Assembly: GCA_016786585.1 (NCBI GenBank)
Contig: JAEUUI010000006.1
Span: forward strand, 62,001 to 126,000
Direction: 5' to 3'
Length of the DNA stretch: 64,000 nucleotides
DNA from: Cyclobacteriaceae bacterium
GTDB lineage: Bacteria; Bacteroidota; Bacteroidia; Cytophagales; Cyclobacteriaceae
Part shown: positions 1 through 9,018 of the stretch, one piece after another
Layout: every line of letters begins with the position of its first letter
Numbering within the stretch: the stretch's first letter is position 1
Notes under the pieces: generated by a model
Seen by the model: the letters and a program-made list of their open reading frames with translations, nothing else
Told to the model about the DNA's origin: nothing
Databases searched by the model: none
Translations under genes and position numbers: made by a program

Positions 1-517
1 CGCTCCGGAAAATTACCAATCTTCCCGCCAGCGGAAGAAAATCTTTTGTTTGACCGGGCAAATACATGCGTAACTGGCCGCCATGCGAATCCTGCCAGTC
101 GTTGTTCAAATAAAGAATAACCGAAAGTTTCCGGTGATCGTCTTTTTTAAATTGATCGAGGTGCCTTTTGTAAAACGATCCGATCGGGTAAACCGTCATG
201 TGTACCTCAAAATCTTTTAAACTTAAAAACAATGCCCGGTTCAGATACTGGATCAGTTCGTCCAGCCGTTGCAGATAAACACGAACTGATTCCGGGGCAT
301 CATTGCGGTCGAGCCACTTAATGTAATCTCCGCGAATGCCTTCCTGAATCTGGAGTGATTGCTTGTTGCCGATTCCCGCCTTTTTGAATTCCGAATCTGC
401 TTTGAATCCACCTGCTTGCTGGATTGACTCAACTTCTTGTTGGCTTAAAAATTGATCTGCAACAGCGTATCCGCTCTCGGCTAACCCATCAGCAATTGAA
501 TCAAATACCGGATTCAT
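1..517 (-). CDS. 2OG-Fe(II) oxygenase (SM-20/prolyl 4-hydroxylase type), C-terminus cut by window edge
   Basis: I translated this from the minus strand, starting at the ATG at 517; the last part lies beyond base 1. About 172 residues are visible. The metal-binding HxD motif is seen as KRHLDQF (H119, D121), followed by a double-stranded beta-helix strand (KLSVILYLNNDW) and GGQLRMY, the usual order in SM-20/EGL-9-like 2-oxoglutarate and Fe(II)-dependent dioxygenases, which hydroxylate protein side chains. The distal iron His and the 2OG-binding Arg would follow in the missing part. The gene is divergent from the lipoprotein at 556 with only 38 bases between the two starts. Family call is confident; the substrate is unknown. 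Confidence 0.85.
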   Translation of the reverse strand, partial: MNPVFDSIADGLAESGYAVADQFLSQQEVESIQQAGGFKADSEFKKAGIGNKQSLQIQEGIRGDYIKWLDRNDAPESVRVYLQRLDELIQYLNRALFLSLKDFEVHMTVYPIGSFYKRHLDQFKKDDHRKLSVILYLNNDWQDSHGGQLRMYLPGQTKDFLPLAGRLVIFRS

Positions 518-555
518 GTAACAAATTTATAAATAGATTGTCTATACTTACTGAA

Positions 556-1008
556 ATGAGAAAGGTTAATCCGCTTTTATTGTTCGCAATCGTTTGGATC
601 ATGGCTACAGGCTGTGGCCCGAAAGAGGACATTGAGTTTAAATATGTAAAAGACGTTATCGTTGACGCGAATACTGAGCCGATGTTGAGGGGTAACGCTG
701 TTCTTTACAATCCTAACAGGCAGCGGATGAAGCTGCGTAAGATTAACGTAGACGTTTATGTTAATGATAAAAAAACTGCGCGTGTCGACCAGGAGCCCTC
801 GCTTCTTATTCCTTCCCAGTCTGAGTTTACGGTTCCGCTTGAAGTAAAACTAAACATGAAAGAACTGGGTTTTGCTGACACGCTCTTCGGAATGCTGGGT
901 GGAAAAAAGATGAAAATCCGGTATAAAGGAACAATCAGCATAACGTACAAAGGCATTCCGGTACGGGTACCCGTTGATTACGAGAGTACGGTTAATTTCA
1001 GATTTTGA
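556..1008 (+). CDS. LEA-type-2-like lipoprotein
   Basis: A 150-residue protein. The open frame continues further upstream, but I chose the ATG at 556 because it gives a clean lipoprotein signal: MRKVNPLLLFAIVWIMATGC, with the lipidated Cys at 20. The mature part has the alternating pattern of LEA14/WHy-type immunoglobulin-like domains (RGNAVLYNPNRQRMKLRKIN, then VPLEVKLNMKELG). Such lipoproteins are common in Bacteroidota and their role is unknown. The next gene, a histidine kinase, follows 28 bases later on the same strand. Confidence 0.75.
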   Translation: MRKVNPLLLFAIVWIMATGCGPKEDIEFKYVKDVIVDANTEPMLRGNAVLYNPNRQRMKLRKINVDVYVNDKKTARVDQEPSLLIPSQSEFTVPLEVKLNMKELGFADTLFGMLGGKKMKIRYKGTISITYKGIPVRVPVDYESTVNFRF

Positions 1009-1036
1009 TTAATTTATCTCGCGAATTAATCAGCAC

Positions 1037-1786
1037 GTGAGCGAAAAAATCCATAATTCAGCAGACGCAGATGCATTGATTCAACAGATTGAAGCGCTGA
1101 ATGCAGAGAAGCAACAGCTTATCAGTCTTGTTTCACACGATCTTCGTTCTCCACTCAATCGCGCATTTGCGCTTTCTGAGTTATTGCTAATGGATGCCGA
1201 CAGCCTCACCGATTTTCAAAAAGACTATCTTGAAAGAATGCGGTTGGTTATTGCAGACGGTCTTTCCATGATGCGTAACCTTGTGGACTACCGGAATATC
1301 GAATTTAAAAGTGTTGATGTCATGAACGAGCGCATCAACCTTACGGATTTCCTGAACAGACTGGTTCGTGAGTTTCAGTCGGTGGCCGACAAGAAAAAAT
1401 TAATCATCGAGGTTACTCATTCAAGCCCCGACATCATTATCACAACGGACAAGCAATGCCTGGATCGTGTTGTCGGAAACTTACTTTCTAATGCCTGCAA
1501 GTTTTCCAGTCCAGATCAAAAGATTGTTCTCACCACAACTCTGACTGGTAAGAACCTGCAAATCGAAATTAAGGATGAAATTGGCGGCTTTACGCCCGAC
1601 GAATACCAAACGCTTTTTACCAAGTTCAAAAAATACAGTGCTCAGCCAACAGCCAACGAAAGTTCAACAGGTCTCGGATTATTTATTGCCAAATCAATGG
1701 CAAACCGGATTGGTGCATCGCTGGAATGTAAAACGGTGGAAGGAATTGGCAGTACGTTTATTGTAACATTGCCGGTAAGCAATTAA
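1037..1786 (+). CDS. Soluble histidine kinase without a sensor domain
   Basis: A 249-residue kinase starting at GTG. A short N-terminal helix leads directly into the dimerisation H-box (SHDLRSPLNR, phospho-acceptor H34), followed by an HATPase domain with N-box NLLSNACKFS (N152) and G2 box STGLGLFIAKS (near 212). The G1 box reads DEIGGF at 180-185 where DxGxGF is usual, so the first glycine is replaced by Ile. There is no membrane segment or PAS domain, so input must come from another protein. Its stop overlaps the stop of the response regulator on the opposite strand, a probable cognate partner. Confidence 0.88.
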   Translation: MSEKIHNSADADALIQQIEALNAEKQQLISLVSHDLRSPLNRAFALSELLLMDADSLTDFQKDYLERMRLVIADGLSMMRNLVDYRNIEFKSVDVMNERINLTDFLNRLVREFQSVADKKKLIIEVTHSSPDIIITTDKQCLDRVVGNLLSNACKFSSPDQKIVLTTTLTGKNLQIEIKDEIGGFTPDEYQTLFTKFKKYSAQPTANESSTGLGLFIAKSMANRIGASLECKTVEGIGSTFIVTLPVSN

Positions 1787-2160
1787 TCGAAAAGGTAGTA
1801 TTCATCTTCCTTACCTTCCAGGATTGCGGTAAGTGAATCAATGATTGTATTGTCTTTAATCACGTAGTCACGCACCCCGCGCTTGATAAAGCTGAGAACC
1901 ATGTTACCATCATCAATCGCACTCATCATGATGAGTTTGTTGTTTTCCTTGAGTTTGCTTTTGATTGCCTCGTAGAATTCAATGCCTGACTTTCCGGGGA
2001 GGTTATAGTCCACGATGTAGGCATCGGCCGTAGTTTGGCCGTTAGCCAGGCAGTCTTCAGCCGACTTAAAGGTTTTGATCTGGTATTTTGGGTTCTTGCT
2101 CAGGGAACGCAAAATAAACTCAGCATAGATTTCATCGTCCTCAATGAGGTACACCATCAT
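1783..2160 (-). CDS. Single-domain (CheY-like) response regulator
   Basis: A 125-residue receiver domain with no output domain. Acidic pocket EDD (residues 7-9), phospho-acceptor D51 in YIVDYNLPGKSG, switch residue S80 and conserved K102 (VIKD) are all present. It is encoded tail-to-tail with the soluble histidine kinase, the last four bases being shared, so the pair probably forms a small phosphorelay acting through protein contacts. Two adjacent Met codons allow starts at 2160 or 2157. The 136 bases between this gene and the orphan gene whose stop lies at 2297 contain nothing I can name. Confidence 0.9.
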   Translation of the reverse strand: MMVYLIEDDEIYAEFILRSLSKNPKYQIKTFKSAEDCLANGQTTADAYIVDYNLPGKSGIEFYEAIKSKLKENNKLIMMSAIDDGNMVLSFIKRGVRDYVIKDNTIIDSLTAILEGKEDEYYLFD

Positions 2161-2296
2161 GGCAGCACAATTAACCGGTATGCAATATAAAAATATTAGC
2201 GGAATGGCCGGTATACGCCAACCCCGATTTTAACCCGATTTCCGATACCAACCCTAACAGAAGCTATTTCAACCCTTTATCGACGTGCAGAAACCG

Positions 2297-3487
2297 TTAG
2301 TTCAAGGGATAACTGAAAATAATCATTAATCGCGTAAATGAGTTTTCAAAAATTTCATCTTTTCTGATTGTTTTAGTGGGTATGAATCGCAATTCTGTAT
2401 TCAGCTTTTTGAAAGAAAAACCTGCACCGTATGCGGTATTAACACGGACAAATAATTTCGGCTCGTATCCATACACATTAAAGTCTTCCTGATAATCCAG
2501 ATCAAACCGCGTGGGTTTTCCCGCTAATACAAAGGCGTTGAAAAAAATCTTGTTCCCGCCATGCAAAAACACGTAATAACGTGCTCCTGCTGCGAATTCT
2601 ACAGCAGCATACGTTGCTTTAAATTTCCCCTTAGATGGATTCTCGAAATTCCCGCTATTTGTACTGGACAAGTAGTACAAATCCGCAACAATACTCCAAT
2701 GGTTACTGTTAAAAGGCAACACCATTTCAAGTTCAGCACCAATGCGATACGTTGGGCCGTTTTTCATAACTAGCTTATCATATATATCGCTGTACGTGTA
2801 CTTCATGGTTGTTGCGCCAACGCCAAGGGTGGGCCTTATGAACATCGACTGTTTTGCAGGCGGAGCTATGGTTACATTACCGCTTCCCGAACACGCATTA
2901 TAATTTGTAAAGTAAGTCAATAGGTCACTTTTTTTATACGCTGTCCGTTTTACTTCATCTTCCGTATTGTTGCAATTTATTTTTGTTACCAAGTCTTGCT
3001 GATACTCGTTGTTTTCTAAGACCTTTCCTGAGGCCGAATGGTACATCTTATAAACTAGTTGTCGAATGTTTCCCCTATCAATTGAATAAAAGAATCGAAC
3101 CACGTTTTGGTTTTCATGCATTAACAACATGGCCCTACCTTCCACAAGAACTTTTAGTGCTAATGTTTTTGTTTCAAACTCAGCGTTTCGTTGGCGACTT
3201 AACGCATTCAAACTTACAGGCGACTTGTCAATCTGAACCTCGGCCACCACATACTTCGACTTTCCGTAAACCCCAAACTCCTTCACGTCCGGAACGGGCA
3301 TTGAGCTGATTTTATCTAAGATTTTGTATTCGAATTCAATCGGATTATTCCGCCAATCTCTGTTCTTTATTTCACATTCGGTGCGTTGGCCAAGCGTGTC
3401 GATGAAATAGCCCCTTTCAAAACTTATCTGGCCTAACGCAAAATGACTGGCAAGGACTAAGAGCAGAACTGGTAGACAGGTTTTCAT
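2297..3487 (-). CDS. Secreted protein with probable C-terminal outer-membrane beta-barrel
   Basis: A 396-residue protein. I start it at the internal ATG at 3487, because MKTCLPVLLLVLASHFALGQ is a good signal peptide; the frame extends ten codons further upstream. The first half (after FERGYFIDTLGQRTECEIKN) is a mixed domain seen in many Cytophagales proteins of unknown role. From about residue 215 the sequence alternates aromatic and polar residues, ending in ...FSYPLN, typical of a small outer-membrane barrel. Function not recognised. It is divergent from another barrel-like protein at 3614. Confidence 0.6.
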   Translation of the reverse strand: MKTCLPVLLLVLASHFALGQISFERGYFIDTLGQRTECEIKNRDWRNNPIEFEYKILDKISSMPVPDVKEFGVYGKSKYVVAEVQIDKSPVSLNALSRQRNAEFETKTLALKVLVEGRAMLLMHENQNVVRFFYSIDRGNIRQLVYKMYHSASGKVLENNEYQQDLVTKINCNNTEDEVKRTAYKKSDLLTYFTNYNACSGSGNVTIAPPAKQSMFIRPTLGVGATTMKYTYSDIYDKLVMKNGPTYRIGAELEMVLPFNSNHWSIVADLYYLSSTNSGNFENPSKGKFKATYAAVEFAAGARYYVFLHGGNKIFFNAFVLAGKPTRFDLDYQEDFNVYGYEPKLFVRVNTAYGAGFSFKKLNTELRFIPTKTIRKDEIFENSFTRLMIIFSYPLN

Positions 3488-3613
3488 GGGGATTGCTTTA
3501 AACTCAAAGATATTCAATAAAAGTTTTTGGGCGATATCTGTTAAAGAGTCGGATGCAAAGGGTTTGTTGGGTATAGTTTTTGTTTACTTTTCGACTCTAG
3601 CCCCATACATCGT

Positions 3614-4735
3614 ATGAAATTACTGTTAATCATTCTGGGTTGTTGCATTCTCTGTGATGTTGCAGCTCAAAGCTTCGATGATATCATTTCGAAAAAGAAG
3701 TATGTCGACTGCAAAGACGTCAGCTTTAATGCTCCGGGCATGATTCACTCGCTTTATGCGAAAGGGGAGACTGACAGTCTGTATAGTTTTCTCGACTACT
3801 GGCAAACAAAGTGCGGGGAGCAGGAGTATGTCTTTGCGATTCGCACGCTGCTCGATATTAAAACCGCGAACTTTGATTCCGCAGATATAAATGAACGGTT
3901 GTTTAATAACCTCATTGCGTACAAACAAAGAAATCAGCTGATCGACTATCCGGGCTATGGTGCCGGATACGAGTTCACGCAATTTTATAATGAACTTCAG
4001 CGCGAGACGCGGCTGATCGCTTCCTCCATAGAACAAACATATTCAACTGACGAGGCCCTGATTACCGCTTTTTACGAAAGCGATACAGCCTCGTTCCACA
4101 AAATCAAAACCTCCTCATCAAATGAGAGTAAATTGAAAAGACTTTACAATGAACGAGTTGACTATGCCCTAGGTCTGCCGCAACTTCACATGGCCTTTTT
4201 CCTCAGTTATTACCAACCTTTTGGCAAGCTTGATGTTTTCGGACCGCATGTGGGAGTAGGTGGTATTTTTGGAGTAAATCAGCTGCGGCACAACTTGGAT
4301 TTTGCAATCGATATTCGTTTCGGTCACTCCGCTGACGAATACAAATTTGTATACAAAGGAAATTTGCTGACGGACAATAAATGGACAAGCGTTTATCTGG
4401 GACTGGAATACACCTACGATATCGTTTCGTCAAAAAAATTCAGACTTGGAATTTCTCCCGGGGTCGGATATAACGGCATAACAGCCGTACCCGCGGAAGA
4501 CGATGATGACGATCCCAAAATTCTGCCAGCGTTAGACATCAACGCGGGTTTTTCAATGAAGTATGTGTTTGGTAAAAACGGAGGTTACATTGGCTTGCAA
4601 CCACGGTTTCATTGGGTTGATCACCGCAACCCCGGAGGAACAGAATTGTACGGAAACTACTTCAGTCTTCGCATGACAATCGGATCCATTTTCGGCTATG
4701 AGCGACAGTATCAGTTATCGCGGCTCGACTATTAA
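3614..4735 (+). CDS. Secreted protein with probable outer-membrane beta-barrel
   Basis: A 373-residue protein with signal peptide [20 protein letters not shown]. The N-terminal half (about residues 20-180) is soluble and alpha-helical in character; the C-terminal half has repeated amphipathic strands with aromatic girdle residues ([28 protein letters not shown]) and an acidic loop EDDDDDP near residue 296. I do not recognise a family beyond an outer-membrane barrel. Its TAA stop overlaps the stop of the convergent sugar symporter gene. Confidence 0.6.
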   Translation: MKLLLIILGCCILCDVAAQSFDDIISKKKYVDCKDVSFNAPGMIHSLYAKGETDSLYSFLDYWQTKCGEQEYVFAIRTLLDIKTANFDSADINERLFNNLIAYKQRNQLIDYPGYGAGYEFTQFYNELQRETRLIASSIEQTYSTDEALITAFYESDTASFHKIKTSSSNESKLKRLYNERVDYALGLPQLHMAFFLSYYQPFGKLDVFGPHVGVGGIFGVNQLRHNLDFAIDIRFGHSADEYKFVYKGNLLTDNKWTSVYLGLEYTYDIVSSKKFRLGISPGVGYNGITAVPAEDDDDDPKILPALDINAGFSMKYVFGKNGGYIGLQPRFHWVDHRNPGGTELYGNYFSLRMTIGSIFGYERQYQLSRLDY

Positions 4736-6027
4736 ACGATTTTGTGACCGCGATATCCGTAGTATGCGATAAACATATAGCATAAAACCGGAATAAAGAA
4801 CGCGTGCTGTATACCAATTCTATCGGCAATAAAGCCTTGCAACAATGGAATCAGCGCTCCACCTACGATTGCCATACACAAGATGCCCGAGCCCTGACCA
4901 GTATGTTTGCCGAGTCCGGCAACTCCAAGTGAGAAAATACTCGGGAACATGATTGAGTTAAATAATCCAACGGAAAGAATCAGCCACATCGCTATCGAAC
5001 CTGAAGAAAGCATTGTTACTACAACGAGTAATGCGGCAACAACTGCTGCAACTGCAAGCACCTTACCCGGTTTTAGTTTTTGCATCACAACTGCTCCTAC
5101 AAATCGCCCGATCATTGCACCACCCCAGTAAAATGAAACATATTTTCCGGCATCTGCCTCTGCTAACCCGGCAATGTTCTTTTCGCCCAGAAAATTAACA
5201 AGGAAGCTTCCGATTGAAACTTCTGCACCTACATACACGAAAATTCCAATTGCCCCTAAAACAAGGTGTGGATATTTCCATGCGGACTCGCGTTCTCCGG
5301 CTGAACTACCGGAAATTTCTGCTGGGGTTGCTGCTTCGATTACAGGAAGTTTGATTACTGCGAACACGCCAGCAATTACAAACAACACCAATGCAAGAAT
5401 AACGTACGGATTTTGAACAGCTGCAGCTTCTGCTAACTGATACGTAGCAAGCTCGTCAGGTGTGAGGCCGCTTAATGCTTCGGCCGATTTAACCGCAACA
5501 GACAAAATCAACATCGATCCAAAAATGGGAGCAATGGTTGTACCGAGTGAATTAAAAGCCTGAGTAAGGTTCAACCGGCTTGACGCAGTTGCCGGGGGAC
5601 CGAGTATCGTTACATATGGATTTGCCGCTACCTGCAACAGCGTTATCCCGGATGCGAGAACAAAGAATGCTGTTAAAAACAAACCGTAAGAACGCATGCT
5701 TGCTGATGGATAAAACATCAAACAGCCAATACCCGCAATGATAAGACCCAGTACAATACCTTTTTTGTACCCTATTTTTTCAACGATGTATCCGCTCGGC
5801 AGCGACATAACAAAGTATGCCGTAAAAAAGCAGAACTGGATCAACATCGCCTGTGTGTAGTTGAGCGTGAAGACAGCCTTCAAATGAGGAATCAGAATGT
5901 CGTTTAGACAGGTAATGAAGCCCCACATGAAAAACAGCGATGTCAGGATCGACAGCGCAAATGTGTAGTTCTTGTTTTCACCGGTAGTGTTAAGGGGTGC
6001 ATTAGACGAAACAAATCCTCCTGCCAT
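4732..6027 (-). CDS. Sugar:H+ symporter of the FucP/GluP type (MFS)
   Basis: A 431-residue, twelve-helix major facilitator protein. The first helix region contains [18 protein letters not shown], the signature of the fucose/glucose-galactose symporter branch, and the family marker NPYVTILG follows near residue 135. Members import L-fucose, glucose, galactose or N-acetylglucosamine with protons across the inner membrane. No sugar kinase or isomerase is adjacent, so the substrate is not indicated. The gene ends convergently with the preceding barrel gene, sharing stop-codon bases. Confidence 0.88.
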   Translation of the reverse strand: MAGGFVSSNAPLNTTGENKNYTFALSILTSLFFMWGFITCLNDILIPHLKAVFTLNYTQAMLIQFCFFTAYFVMSLPSGYIVEKIGYKKGIVLGLIIAGIGCLMFYPSASMRSYGLFLTAFFVLASGITLLQVAANPYVTILGPPATASSRLNLTQAFNSLGTTIAPIFGSMLILSVAVKSAEALSGLTPDELATYQLAEAAAVQNPYVILALVLFVIAGVFAVIKLPVIEAATPAEISGSSAGERESAWKYPHLVLGAIGIFVYVGAEVSIGSFLVNFLGEKNIAGLAEADAGKYVSFYWGGAMIGRFVGAVVMQKLKPGKVLAVAAVVAALLVVVTMLSSGSIAMWLILSVGLFNSIMFPSIFSLGVAGLGKHTGQGSGILCMAIVGGALIPLLQGFIADRIGIQHAFFIPVLCYMFIAYYGYRGHKIV

Positions 6028-6106
6028 AAAGAAATAGAGTTAGGTAAGGCTGATATCAGCTTCTAAAGCTGTAAAAATAAATTCGCTTCAGCAAGAGGAA
6101 CGGAGA

Positions 6107-6586
6107 CTACAATGGCCTGCTGTAAAAAATATCGCAAGCAAAATGACCGGTGTTTCCACAGGGGCCGCCAATTTTTTGAAAGTCATTTCGCTCATACAGC
6201 TTCATCGCCTGATTCATCGTATTGAACGTCTCGAGGTAGCATGTTTTATAACCCAGATTTCGCGCGGCATCCAGGCAGGCATTGAGAACTTTCTGCCCGA
6301 GACCCTTTCCACGACCTTCGCTCAGGAAATACATTTTTTTCAATTCGCATGTGTCAGGATCGCCACCTTTTAACGGCCCGATTCCGCCGCCGCCTAAAAT
6401 TTTCCCGTCTTCTTCAAACACGAAGTACGCATGCCGGTCCTGTGAATATGCCGAGTACATATCTTCTACTTCAGCATCGTGAATGGCAAAACCCTGGCCG
6501 CTCGCCCCAAACTCGGGCATTACCGTTCGTATGACGTTACGGATTGCCGGGTTATCAGTCGGTTGAATTGATCTTACTATACCCAT
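6107..6586 (-). CDS. GNAT family N-acetyltransferase
   Basis: A 159-residue protein with one GNAT domain. The acetyl-CoA pyrophosphate-binding loop is visible as GRGKGLGQKVLNACLDAA, preceded by a strand with CELKKMYFL and followed by YKTCYLETFNTMNQAMKLYE. The N-terminus (MGIVRSIQPTDNPAIRNVI) is the normal alpha-1 helix. The acetylated substrate is unknown. It is divergent from the S9 peptidase at 6654. Confidence 0.88.
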   Translation of the reverse strand: MGIVRSIQPTDNPAIRNVIRTVMPEFGASGQGFAIHDAEVEDMYSAYSQDRHAYFVFEEDGKILGGGGIGPLKGGDPDTCELKKMYFLSEGRGKGLGQKVLNACLDAARNLGYKTCYLETFNTMNQAMKLYERNDFQKIGGPCGNTGHFACDIFYSRPL

Positions 6587-6653
6587 CGTTCATGTAAAAG
6601 TAAGAACGCACGTTTCAAATGTTGGCTATCTTGAATCAAAATTTTTATAACAC

Positions 6654-9014
6654 ATGCGTTATCCGCGATTCCTCTTTGCCATTCTCCTGCTGGTTGCCGG
6701 GCTAAAAGCCCAAAGTCAGACATTAGGTGAACTAACCGTTGAAAAAATTATGCGCGATCCGAAGTGGATCGGATCATCTCCTTCCGGTGTCAGTTGGTCG
6801 CCCGACAGCAAAACGATTTATTTCTTCTGGAATCCGGATAAAGCCCCTGCCGACTCACTTTATAAAATCACCTTACAAAACCGCACACCACAGAAAGTTT
6901 CAAAAACTGAACGACTTGCCATGCCGCCTTCTAATGGCGTGTATAACCGGTCGTTCACGAAAATGATCTTTGAAAAGAATGGGGATCTTTTTCTTTACGA
7001 TATCCCAGGTGCAAAGCTTACGCAGATAACCAACACGGTATCCCGCGAAAGCGGAGCAACATTTTCCGGTGACGAGAAAAAAATCATCTACTCATTCGAT
7101 CAGAATCTTTATTCGTGGGAGATCGCTACCGGGAATTTTACGCAACTAACCGATTTCAGAAAAGGAAAGAAGAGTTCAACGCCTCCTTTAAGCGATCAGG
7201 AAAAATGGCTGAGACAGGATCAACTTGCGTACCTGCAGGTAGTGAAAGAGCGTAACGATCGCCAGAATACGCAACGCAAAATCCAAAAAGACGAACAGCC
7301 CAAACGGCCTAAAGAAATTTATACGGACGACAAATCGGTCGACATGTCGCGGCTTGCGCCTGATGGCAACTTCGTTGTGTTCAGACTTTCAAAAAGTGCG
7401 TCTGCGAAAAACACGATCGTCCCGAATTATGTAACGGTCTCGGGATTCACGGAAGACATCTCCGCCCGTACAAAAGTAGGCGCTCCGCTTGGCTCATCGG
7501 AGTTATTCGTTTACGATATCAAACGCGACACAGTGTTTCAGGTAAAAGCCGACAGCATTCCGGGTATAGCCGATGCTCCTGCTTACACAAAAGACTATCC
7601 GAAAAAAGAGGTTAAGAAAGACGGAAAGGATAAGAAGCCGGCCCTTCGGCAGATATCTTTCTCCAATCCTATTTGGTCTGACAATGGTCAGTACGTTGCG
7701 CTTCAGCTTCGCGCAGCCGACAATAAAGATCGTTGGATTGCATTATTGGATTTGGCGACACAAAAGCTAACGGTCGTAGATCGCCAGCATGATGATGCTT
7801 GGGTTGGCGGACCGGGCGGCTTCAGTCTCGGTTGGATATCCAATACACGGCTTTGGTTTGTATCGGAAGAATCGGGATACGCACAGCTTTACAGCTATGA
7901 TGTATCCACTAAATCGAAAAAAGCGCTCACCTCCGGAAAGTTTGAGGTTCAGCAGGCCGAATTGAATCGCAGTAAAAAATTCTTTTACATCACCACCAAT
8001 GAGGTCCATCCGGGAGAAAAACATTTCTATAAACTTTCGGTTGATGGCGGAAAGGCTGAACGCCTGACAACCATGACCGGTGCGCATGAAGTTGAAGTTT
8101 CGCCTGACGAAAAAATGCTCGCGTTCCGGTATTCATACTCCAACAAACCGTGGGAATTGTTTCTGATGGAAAACAAACCCGGAGCCAAGCCGCAACAAAT
8201 TACCAATTCCGTTTCAAATGAATTTAAATCGTATAACTGGCGTGACCCGTTAGTAACAACCTTTAAAGCGCGCGATGGTGCCGATGTTTACACACGCGTA
8301 TACAAACCTGCGAAACCCAATGGCGCTGCGGTAATTTTCGTTCATGGTGCCGGCTATTTGCAAAATGCACACAAATGGTGGAGCAGCTACTTTCGCGAAT
8401 ACATGTTTAACAATTTATTGGTTGACAAGGGCTATACTGTTTTGGATATTGATTATCGGGCGAGCGCGGGTTACGGTCGCGACTGGCGTACGGGCATCTA
8501 CCAGTTTATGGGTGGTAAAGATTTGACTGATCATGTTGATGCGGCAGCTTGGCTGGTGAAAGAATATGGTGTTGATGCGAAAAGAATTGGCATCTATGGT
8601 GGATCGTATGGCGGGTTCATCACATTAATGGGACTGTTTACAACTCCCGATGTTTTTGCTGCGGGTGCCGCCCTGCGCCCGGTTACTGACTGGGCACATT
8701 ACAATCACGGGTATACGTCCGCTATTCTTAACACGCCCTATGCAGACAGCGTTGCGTATGCGAAGAGTTCACCGATCTATCATGCCAATGGGTTGAAAGG
8801 TGCGTTGCTCATTTGTCATGGAATGGTTGATACCAACGTACACTTCCAGGATGTTGTGCGCTTGTCACAACGATTGATCGAACTCGGTAAAGACAATTGG
8901 GAGCTGGCTGTCTACCCGATGGAAGATCATGGATTTGTTGAGCCCAGCAGCTGGACAGACGAGTACAAAAGAATTCTAAGATTGTTTGAAGAAAATCTGA
9001 ATCAGAAAAAATAA
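6654..9014 (+). CDS. S9 family prolyl oligopeptidase-like peptidase (DPP IV branch)
   Basis: A 786-residue secreted serine peptidase with signal peptide MRYPRFLFAILLLVAGLKAQ. Residues about 40-530 form a WD-like beta-propeller (PDSKTIYFFWN, SPDEKMLAFRYSYSN) that filters peptides; residues about 545-786 are the alpha/beta hydrolase. The nucleophile elbow is GGSYGGF (Ser near 650), with Asp near 725 in HGMVDTNVH and His near 759 in EDHGF. It probably trims oligopeptides in the periplasm. A charged insert rich in Lys lies near residues 300-325. A hairpin at 9041-9064 follows. Confidence 0.9.
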   Translation: MRYPRFLFAILLLVAGLKAQSQTLGELTVEKIMRDPKWIGSSPSGVSWSPDSKTIYFFWNPDKAPADSLYKITLQNRTPQKVSKTERLAMPPSNGVYNRSFTKMIFEKNGDLFLYDIPGAKLTQITNTVSRESGATFSGDEKKIIYSFDQNLYSWEIATGNFTQLTDFRKGKKSSTPPLSDQEKWLRQDQLAYLQVVKERNDRQNTQRKIQKDEQPKRPKEIYTDDKSVDMSRLAPDGNFVVFRLSKSASAKNTIVPNYVTVSGFTEDISARTKVGAPLGSSELFVYDIKRDTVFQVKADSIPGIADAPAYTKDYPKKEVKKDGKDKKPALRQISFSNPIWSDNGQYVALQLRAADNKDRWIALLDLATQKLTVVDRQHDDAWVGGPGGFSLGWISNTRLWFVSEESGYAQLYSYDVSTKSKKALTSGKFEVQQAELNRSKKFFYITTNEVHPGEKHFYKLSVDGGKAERLTTMTGAHEVEVSPDEKMLAFRYSYSNKPWELFLMENKPGAKPQQITNSVSNEFKSYNWRDPLVTTFKARDGADVYTRVYKPAKPNGAAVIFVHGAGYLQNAHKWWSSYFREYMFNNLLVDKGYTVLDIDYRASAGYGRDWRTGIYQFMGGKDLTDHVDAAAWLVKEYGVDAKRIGIYGGSYGGFITLMGLFTTPDVFAAGAALRPVTDWAHYNHGYTSAILNTPYADSVAYAKSSPIYHANGLKGALLICHGMVDTNVHFQDVVRLSQRLIELGKDNWELAVYPMEDHGFVEPSSWTDEYKRILRLFEENLNQKK

Positions 9015-9018
9015 AACC

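Noticed and set aside
424-555. 44-codon N-terminal extension of the LEA-like lipoprotein
   Set aside because: It would overlap the oxygenase gene in antisense and hides the lipoprotein signal; the ATG at 556 is better.
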